A stretch of DNA of 10,385 bases. It comes from an uncultured Actinomycetes bacterium (lineage in GTDB: Bacteria > Actinomycetota > Actinomycetes > Nanopelagicales > Nanopelagicaceae). Below the pieces are notes generated by a model, which was not told the DNA's origin, made no database searches, and saw only the letters and a program-made list of their open reading frames with translations. The position numbers and the translations under genes are program-made. Below, piece by piece: positions 6,916-10,385 of the stretch; the stretch's first letter is position 1, and the number at the start of each line of letters is the position of its first letter. Location: contig CAIMUD010000156.1 in the NCBI GenBank assembly GCA_903844585.1, positions 1 to 10,385 on the forward strand, given 5' to 3'.

Positions 6916-7820
6916 TAGAAGTAACCCTCTAACTTCTTCTTCTCCATTGAATCTTCATTCGCCCCATCGATAAGTCTGGTTGCACGTTCGGAGAGTTTTA
7001 CTTCCTCAACTTCGGCAATGATTTCTTCGATTGTTGTGGCTGGCGATTCAACACCGGCTGTGAGCGGATAACAGCCGAGGGTTCTAAAGCGAATGACTTT
7101 ATTTTCTACTACGTCCGTGGAGAGAAGTTGGAATCTCTCATCGTCGACCATAATCAATTGATCTCCGCGCGCTACGACTGGACGTTCTTTGGCAAAGTAA
7201 AGTGGATTGACTTCAATATTTTCCTGTGCGATGTAGCGCCAAATATCTACCTCAGTCCAGTCAGAGAGTGGAAAAACTCGCATCGTTTGTTCTGGTGCCA
7301 AGCGAGTGTTGTATGTACGCCATAACTCTGGTCGTTGATTTCTAGGGTTCCATTTATGTCCTGGATCTCGCACGCTAAAGATTCTCTCCTTTGCGCGACT
7401 CTTCTCTTCATCACGCCTTGAACCACCAATGGCAGCATCAACGCCATGGTCGTCGAGAGCCTCTTTAAGCGCAACTGTTTTCATGATTCGCGTGTACTCG
7501 GAAATTCCTGAAGTAAATGGATTGATACCTTCTTTTACCCCAGCTTGGTTTGTGTGTACTAAGAGCTGGTGGCCTTGTGAAGAGACTATGTGATCGCGAA
7601 ATGTGATCATCTCTTTAAATTTCCAAGTCGTATCAATATGCAATAGCGGAAAGGGAATAGGTCCTGGATAGAAAGCTTTACGGGCTAGATGTAATAAAAC
7701 AGAGGAATCTTTTCCAATGGAGTACATCATCACTGGTTTGCGAAATCCAACCGCGGCCTCGCGCAATATCTCGATCGACTCGTTTTCGAGGGCTTTCAAA
7801 ATATCTGAATTAACGCGCAT
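6915..7820 (-). CDS. cysD: Sulfate adenylyltransferase small subunit CysD
   Basis: Catalytic subunit of ATP sulfurylase, which joins sulfate and ATP to APS in complex with CysN. From the ATG at 7820 it is 301 residues, matching the roughly 300 of known CysD. The PP-loop nucleotide-binding motif SIGKDSS is at 34-40, and the flanking text (PVMMYS before, [13 protein letters not shown] after) is highly characteristic. I chose the ATG at 7820 because its upstream GGGG run can act as a weak ribosome binding site, and because the first residues then align with family starts; a TTG at 7832 in the same frame would add four residues but has no ribosome binding site. First gene of the cysD-cysNC-TSUP operon, with its promoter in the repeat-rich gap to the right. 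Confidence 0.96.
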   Translation of the reverse strand: MRVNSDILKALENESIEILREAAVGFRKPVMMYSIGKDSSVLLHLARKAFYPGPIPFPLLHIDTTWKFKEMITFRDHIVSSQGHQLLVHTNQAGVKEGINPFTSGISEYTRIMKTVALKEALDDHGVDAAIGGSRRDEEKSRAKERIFSVRDPGHKWNPRNQRPELWRTYNTRLAPEQTMRVFPLSDWTEVDIWRYIAQENIEVNPLYFAKERPVVARGDQLIMVDDERFQLLSTDVVENKVIRFRTLGCYPLTAGVESPATTIEEIIAEVEEVKLSERATRLIDGANEDSMEKKKLEGYF

Positions 7821-7883
7821 TCTCGACCCCAAGCATTTCGAAATCGTATTCTGATATGGCGCAGTTGACCCCTAGGCGCCCTT

Positions 7884-7898
7884 AATTTGTTACAAATT
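7884..7898. repeat. Perfect 7-1-7 palindrome, candidate operator
   Basis: AATTTGT and ACAAATT flank a single central T (7891), a perfect inverted repeat of seven bases per arm. It lies between the candidate cysD -10 and the cysD start, just downstream of the expected transcription start, where a repressor site would block elongation or initiation. No U-run or G/C stem marks it as a terminator. A role in sulfur-responsive control is an inference; the factor is unknown. Confidence 0.45.
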
Positions 7899-7908
7899 CC
7901 TCTTGGTT

Positions 7909-7938
7909 CTTAGACTCCTAAGGCCCAAAGGGAGTCAA
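7909..7938 (-). promoter_or_regulatory. Candidate cysD operon promoter within an inverted repeat
   Basis: On the minus strand TTGACT (7938-7933) is five of six to the -35 consensus, followed after 18 nt by TCTAAG (7914-7909), four of six to TATAAT. An inverted repeat with arms GACTCC (7913-7918) and GGAGTC (7931-7936) overlaps both boxes, so a dimeric regulator on the repeat would compete with RNA polymerase. The start of transcription would fall near 7902, about 80 nt before the cysD ATG. Assigned by eye only; a TACGAT box near 7841-7846 is a possible second promoter with a much shorter leader. Confidence 0.3.
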
Positions 7939-7958
7939 TGTGTAGCTTTGATTCTCCC
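7930..7958 (+). other. Imperfect hairpin upstream of nnrD
   Basis: GGGAG (7930-7934) pairs with CTCCC (7954-7958), and TCAA (7935-7938) with TTGA (7948-7951) after a two-base TT bulge, leaving a nine-base loop. The left arm is shared with the GACTCC/GGAGTC stem at 7913-7936, so only one of the two can form at a time. It has no U-tract. Whether it is transcribed depends on the unknown start site of the downstream gene. Confidence 0.35.
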
Positions 7959-8020
7959 TAAGATGTAGCCATAAAGCTTTTGAAAAATAGCGGGAGTATT
8001 GAAAGGGTTGAGGTTCAGTC

Positions 8021-8857
8021 ATGGCGAATAAGAAGTGGTCTGCGCGTGACTCAAAGCGATGCATCATTGTTCCAAGCGATCTTGATCATAAATATTCACG
8101 CGGAGTACTCGGTGTCATCACCGGTTCTGCCGAATATCCGGGCGCTGCAGTACTGACTACTTCTGCGGCAAGTGCGGCTGGCTTAGGGATGGTTCGCTTT
8201 CATAGTTCATCTGGCCTTGCGCATCTTGTTTTGCACTCTGCACCTGAAGTTGTTGTGCAACCCGGACCCGTAACTGCATGGCTTGCTGGTTCTGGAATCT
8301 CGGAAAAAAAATACAGTGATTTAACTACCTGGCTTCGCCATCGTTGGTTTTCACTTATTGCTAAACAGAGCGTCCCGACTGTTTTAGATGCTGGCGCACT
8401 TGCACTTACAGGAAAGCTAAACCAACCAACAATAATTACTCCGCATGCTGGCGAACTCTCAAAGCTATTTAAATCAAGGGGCACCACGGTTAGCGCCGAA
8501 CAAATTGAATCCGAACCTGCAAAGTGGGCGAGCAAAACTTCGAAAGATTTCGGAGTAGTTGTACTTTTAAAGGGCGCATACACAGTTGTTGCAGATGGTT
8601 CCGAGATTATCGAGCTACCGAAAGCAACTCCTTGGCTTGCAACAGCTGGTAGCGGAGATGTGCTTGCAGGAATTATTGGCGCACTTGTAGCAACGAATTA
8701 CATCGAAATTTTAAATGATCGACATCGCTTAGCTGAAGTTGCTGCAACGGGAGCCTTTATTCATAACCAAGCCGCGGTTGCTGCATCAAAGGGTGGGCCA
8801 ATAAACGCTCCAGCGATAATTGCAGCGATTCCTGCGATTATCGCGAAGTTGCTTTAA
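8021..8857 (+). CDS. nnrD: ADP/ATP-dependent NAD(P)H-hydrate dehydratase, stand-alone
   Basis: A 278-residue ribokinase-like enzyme (YjeF C-terminal domain, CARKD family) that repairs hydrated NADH and NADPH using ADP or ATP. The N-terminal family block is present: KYSRG (24-28), ITGS (33-36) and YPGA (39-42). TPHAGE is at 140-145, LKGAY at 183-187, and the catalytic GSGD at 210-213 with Asp213 as the expected base. Two spots depart from the usual text: AGSG (89-92) where GPGLG is common, and DAGAL (123-127) where DADAL is common. The N-terminal epimerase domain (NnrE) found fused in many bacteria is absent, so the epimerase must be encoded elsewhere or be missing. A ribosome binding site TGAGG (8009-8013) lies 7 nt before the ATG. 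It is divergent from cysD and converges on the next gene with one base between stops. Confidence 0.92.
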   Translation: MANKKWSARDSKRCIIVPSDLDHKYSRGVLGVITGSAEYPGAAVLTTSAASAAGLGMVRFHSSSGLAHLVLHSAPEVVVQPGPVTAWLAGSGISEKKYSDLTTWLRHRWFSLIAKQSVPTVLDAGALALTGKLNQPTIITPHAGELSKLFKSRGTTVSAEQIESEPAKWASKTSKDFGVVVLLKGAYTVVADGSEIIELPKATPWLATAGSGDVLAGIIGALVATNYIEILNDRHRLAEVAATGAFIHNQAAVAASKGGPINAPAIIAAIPAIIAKLL

Positions 8858-8858
8858 T

Positions 8859-9878
8859 CTATTTGTGAATTGATTTTTCGTAGGCATCGTCGATGATCTT
8901 TGCGATCATCAAAATGTCTGATTGGCTAACTGGCATCTCGCCTTTACCTTCAATGCAAGCCTTCACCTGAAGATAGAAATCAACATAATTTCCCGGAACC
9001 GATTCATATTCAACAACTTCAGCCCCTCGGTGCAGGTAAGTCTTGCTACGTGTATCAACTTCCCATTTTCCGTTAACCGGACGCACACCTTCTTTGATAA
9101 AAGTCTCTTGTGGGTCTAAGTCTTGAATAATCAGTGTTCCCTTATCGCCCGTAACCCGAATACGCGGACCAGGTGCGCCCATCGCTTCGCACGCAGAGAG
9201 ATATGAGTCCACTCCACTTAAATGCTGCACCATCAAGACTGAATCATCATCTGAAACAGCGCGAATAGATCGCACTGCAGAAAACTTTAACTCTGCTGGC
9301 CCAAATAACTCAGTCACAGCAGAGAGAAGATGCGGCTGAAGATCTAATAACTTACCCCCACCTTTCTCTTTAGGTAGTGCTTCGCGCCAAGCGCCAGGAG
9401 CTGTAACTGGTGCCCATCTTTCGAAGCGACCTTCTAGTCGAAATACTTTTCCTAGTGAGCCATCGCTCATAGCCTTCTTAATTGTCAACGTGTCGCTATC
9501 GAATCGTCGGTTAAAAAAGACGGTAATCGGAGTTTTTTCTTCGTTTGCGATATCGAGTATTTCCTTCGTATCTGCATAATTGATTGCAAATGGCTTATCT
9601 ACAACTGTTGGAATATGTGCGCGAAGAGCTGCGATTGCTTGCGGTTTGTGTCCCACATTTTGTGAAGAAACCACAATGAGATCTAAACCGAGGTCGATTA
9701 ACTCTTCTGTTGTTGCAACAATCTTTGCGCTTGGAAAATCCTTTTTTGCTGCATCTATACGTTCTGCATTAGTTGTTTGGATAGCTGCGACTTCGAATCC
9801 TGCTGCTTCAAGAAGAGGTGCGTGAAAAATACGTCCACCAAAGCCATAACCAATTACACCTGCACGTAGAGTCGTCAT
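8859..9878 (-). CDS. Gfo/Idh/MocA oxidoreductase, scyllo-inositol dehydrogenase (IolW/YdgJ)-like
   Basis: A 339-residue cytosolic NAD(P)-dependent dehydrogenase. The opening GYGFGGRIFHAPLL (10-23) with GYGFGG at 10-15 resembles the NADP-dependent scyllo-inositol dehydrogenases IolW (YvaA) and YdgJ. No acid follows the second strand (AAIQTT, 31-36), which fits NADP use. The lysine motif is DKP (94-96) instead of the usual EKP; Lys95 is kept. FFNRRFDSD (121-129) and GGGKLLDLQPH (173-183) give the catalytic Asp179 and His183. The start ATG has no Shine-Dalgarno sequence but sits 7 nt after TAGCAT, a leaderless-type arrangement. It is divergent from another Gfo/Idh/MocA gene across 56 bp. Substrate uncertain: scyllo-inosose/scyllo-inositol or a similar polyol. 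Confidence 0.88.
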   Translation of the reverse strand: MTTLRAGVIGYGFGGRIFHAPLLEAAGFEVAAIQTTNAERIDAAKKDFPSAKIVATTEELIDLGLDLIVVSSQNVGHKPQAIAALRAHIPTVVDKPFAINYADTKEILDIANEEKTPITVFFNRRFDSDTLTIKKAMSDGSLGKVFRLEGRFERWAPVTAPGAWREALPKEKGGGKLLDLQPHLLSAVTELFGPAELKFSAVRSIRAVSDDDSVLMVQHLSGVDSYLSACEAMGAPGPRIRVTGDKGTLIIQDLDPQETFIKEGVRPVNGKWEVDTRSKTYLHRGAEVVEYESVPGNYVDFYLQVKACIEGKGEMPVSQSDILMIAKIIDDAYEKSIHK

Positions 9879-9885
9879 GGCTTGA

Positions 9886-9915
9886 ATGCTACCCTTTTGG
9901 TTCGGTACTCAACAA
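9886..9915 (-). promoter_or_regulatory. Candidate promoter of the IolW-like gene, leaderless
   Basis: On the minus strand TTGTTG (9915-9910) and TAGCAT (9891-9886) are separated by 18 nt, and TAGCAT ends 7 nt before the ATG at 9878. This matches the actinobacterial TAnnnT -10 of leaderless genes, and there is no ribosome binding site before this ATG. Of the leaderless-type starts in the window this one has the best -35. Confidence 0.45.
9887..9895 (+). promoter_or_regulatory. Candidate extended -10 for the rightmost gene
   Basis: TGCTACCCT is a TG-n-TAnnnT extended -10 on the plus strand, overlapping the divergent minus-strand -10 at 9886-9891. Transcription would begin near 9902, about 33 nt before the ATG at 9935. 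No clear -35. Tentative. Confidence 0.25.
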
Positions 9916-9934
9916 TTCACATGGAAGTTTATAA

Positions 9935-10385
9935 ATGGCAAAGAAACTCGGTTACGGACTCATCAGCGTTGGTTGGATGGGGCGTCTACATGCCAGATCG
10001 CTTTCAAAGCTTTCTGATTTGTATCCGGGTCTTGGCGCAGATATTCGCTTTGTTATCGCAGCAGATACAGTTGAATCAGCTCGAACACTTGCAGTTCAAA
10101 GCCTTGGATTTGAGAAGGCAACAACTGACTACATGGAAGTCATCAACAATCCAGATGTAGATATCGTTTCGATTTGCTCACCTAATTTCTTACATCACGA
10201 AATCGCAATGGCGGCGGTCGCAGCAGGTAAAGACTTTTGGATTGAAAAGCCAATGGGACGCAATGAAATTGAATCCCGCGAAATTGCTGAAGCATCCGCT
10301 TCTGCAAAGCTCATGACGGCGGTTGGCTTTAACTACCGCCATGCACCAGCTCTTATGCACGCGCGCAAGATGATCAAAGATGGCC
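9935..10385 (+). CDS. Gfo/Idh/MocA oxidoreductase, partial (3' end beyond window)
   Basis: The first 150 codons of another Gfo/Idh/MocA dehydrogenase, open to the right edge. A ribosome binding site GGAAG (9923-9927) lies 7 nt before the ATG. The Rossmann domain is seen: SVGWMGRLHA at residues 11-20, the strand ending in AAD at 42-44 (Asp44 suggests NAD preference), CSPNFLH at 81-87, and the EKP motif at 104-106. The nucleotide motif reads SVGWMG (11-16), with Ser11 (codon AGC) in place of the first glycine of GxGxxG. The following GFNYRHAPAL (131-140) resembles the start of the substrate domain in inositol and sugar dehydrogenases. About half of a usual 350-390 residue protein is present, so the His/Asp catalytic site and the substrate class cannot be judged. 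Confidence 0.88.
   Translation, partial: MAKKLGYGLISVGWMGRLHARSLSKLSDLYPGLGADIRFVIAADTVESARTLAVQSLGFEKATTDYMEVINNPDVDIVSICSPNFLHHEIAMAAVAAGKDFWIEKPMGRNEIESREIAEASASAKLMTAVGFNYRHAPALMHARKMIKDG

Noticed and set aside
6915..7832. TTG at 7832 as the cysD start
   Set aside because: It has no ribosome binding site and adds four residues beyond the usual family start; ATG at 7820 fits better.
9882..10160. A 92-codon reading frame at the right end
   Set aside because: It is out of frame with the dehydrogenase starting at 9935, which has a ribosome binding site, Rossmann motif and EKP motif and continues to the edge.
275..10385. A hidden defence island, toxin-antitoxin pair, phage or CRISPR array
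   Set aside because: All long coding frames resolve to housekeeping or metabolic families, gaps are short, and no regular repeats were found.

Overview
The window reads as ordinary chromosome from a streamlined actinobacterium of moderate, not high, GC. The closest match I can suggest is the freshwater acI group ('Ca. Nanopelagicales', Planktophila-like). This is an inference from three things: a split lycopene cyclase (crtYc/crtYd), a type found mainly in Actinobacteria and Archaea; very short intergenic gaps with 1- to 10-nt gene junctions; and several start codons lying 6-7 nt behind a TAnnnT box, as in actinobacterial leaderless genes. No phage, transposon, CRISPR or integrase sequence was seen.

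Layout from left to right. A cold-shock protein gene (+) ends at a strong hairpin terminator that also abuts the stop codon of a secreted M23 peptidase gene (-). Divergent from the peptidase is a tight + strand run: crtYc, crtYd and a HAD phosphatase. Next come two overlapping - strand Gfo/Idh/MocA sugar/polyol dehydrogenase genes, then a + strand tRNA with anticodon CAU. The region 4325-7820 (-) is a sulfate uptake and activation operon in the order cysD, cysNC, TSUP permease, with junctions overlapping by 1 and 4 nt. A 200-bp intergenic region follows, with several inverted repeats. After it come a stand-alone NAD(P)H-hydrate dehydratase gene (+), a third Gfo/Idh/MocA gene (-), and a divergent fourth one (+) that runs off the right edge.

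How the genes work together. The sulfur operon should bring in sulfate and convert it to APS and then PAPS; no PAPS or sulfite reductase gene lies here, so the fate of PAPS is not shown. The crtYc/crtYd pair should close the rings of lycopene, giving a carotenoid that could feed retinal synthesis for a rhodopsin, but no other carotenoid gene is present. The four Gfo/Idh/MocA enzymes point to varied sugar or cyclitol oxidation; they belong to different subfamilies and are not a recent tandem duplication.

I did not find a convincing new multi-gene system. The points most worth a second look are the repeat-rich region upstream of cysD, PAPS formation without a nearby reductase, catalytic-site or nucleotide-site substitutions in two of the dehydrogenases, and the leaderless-type starts.
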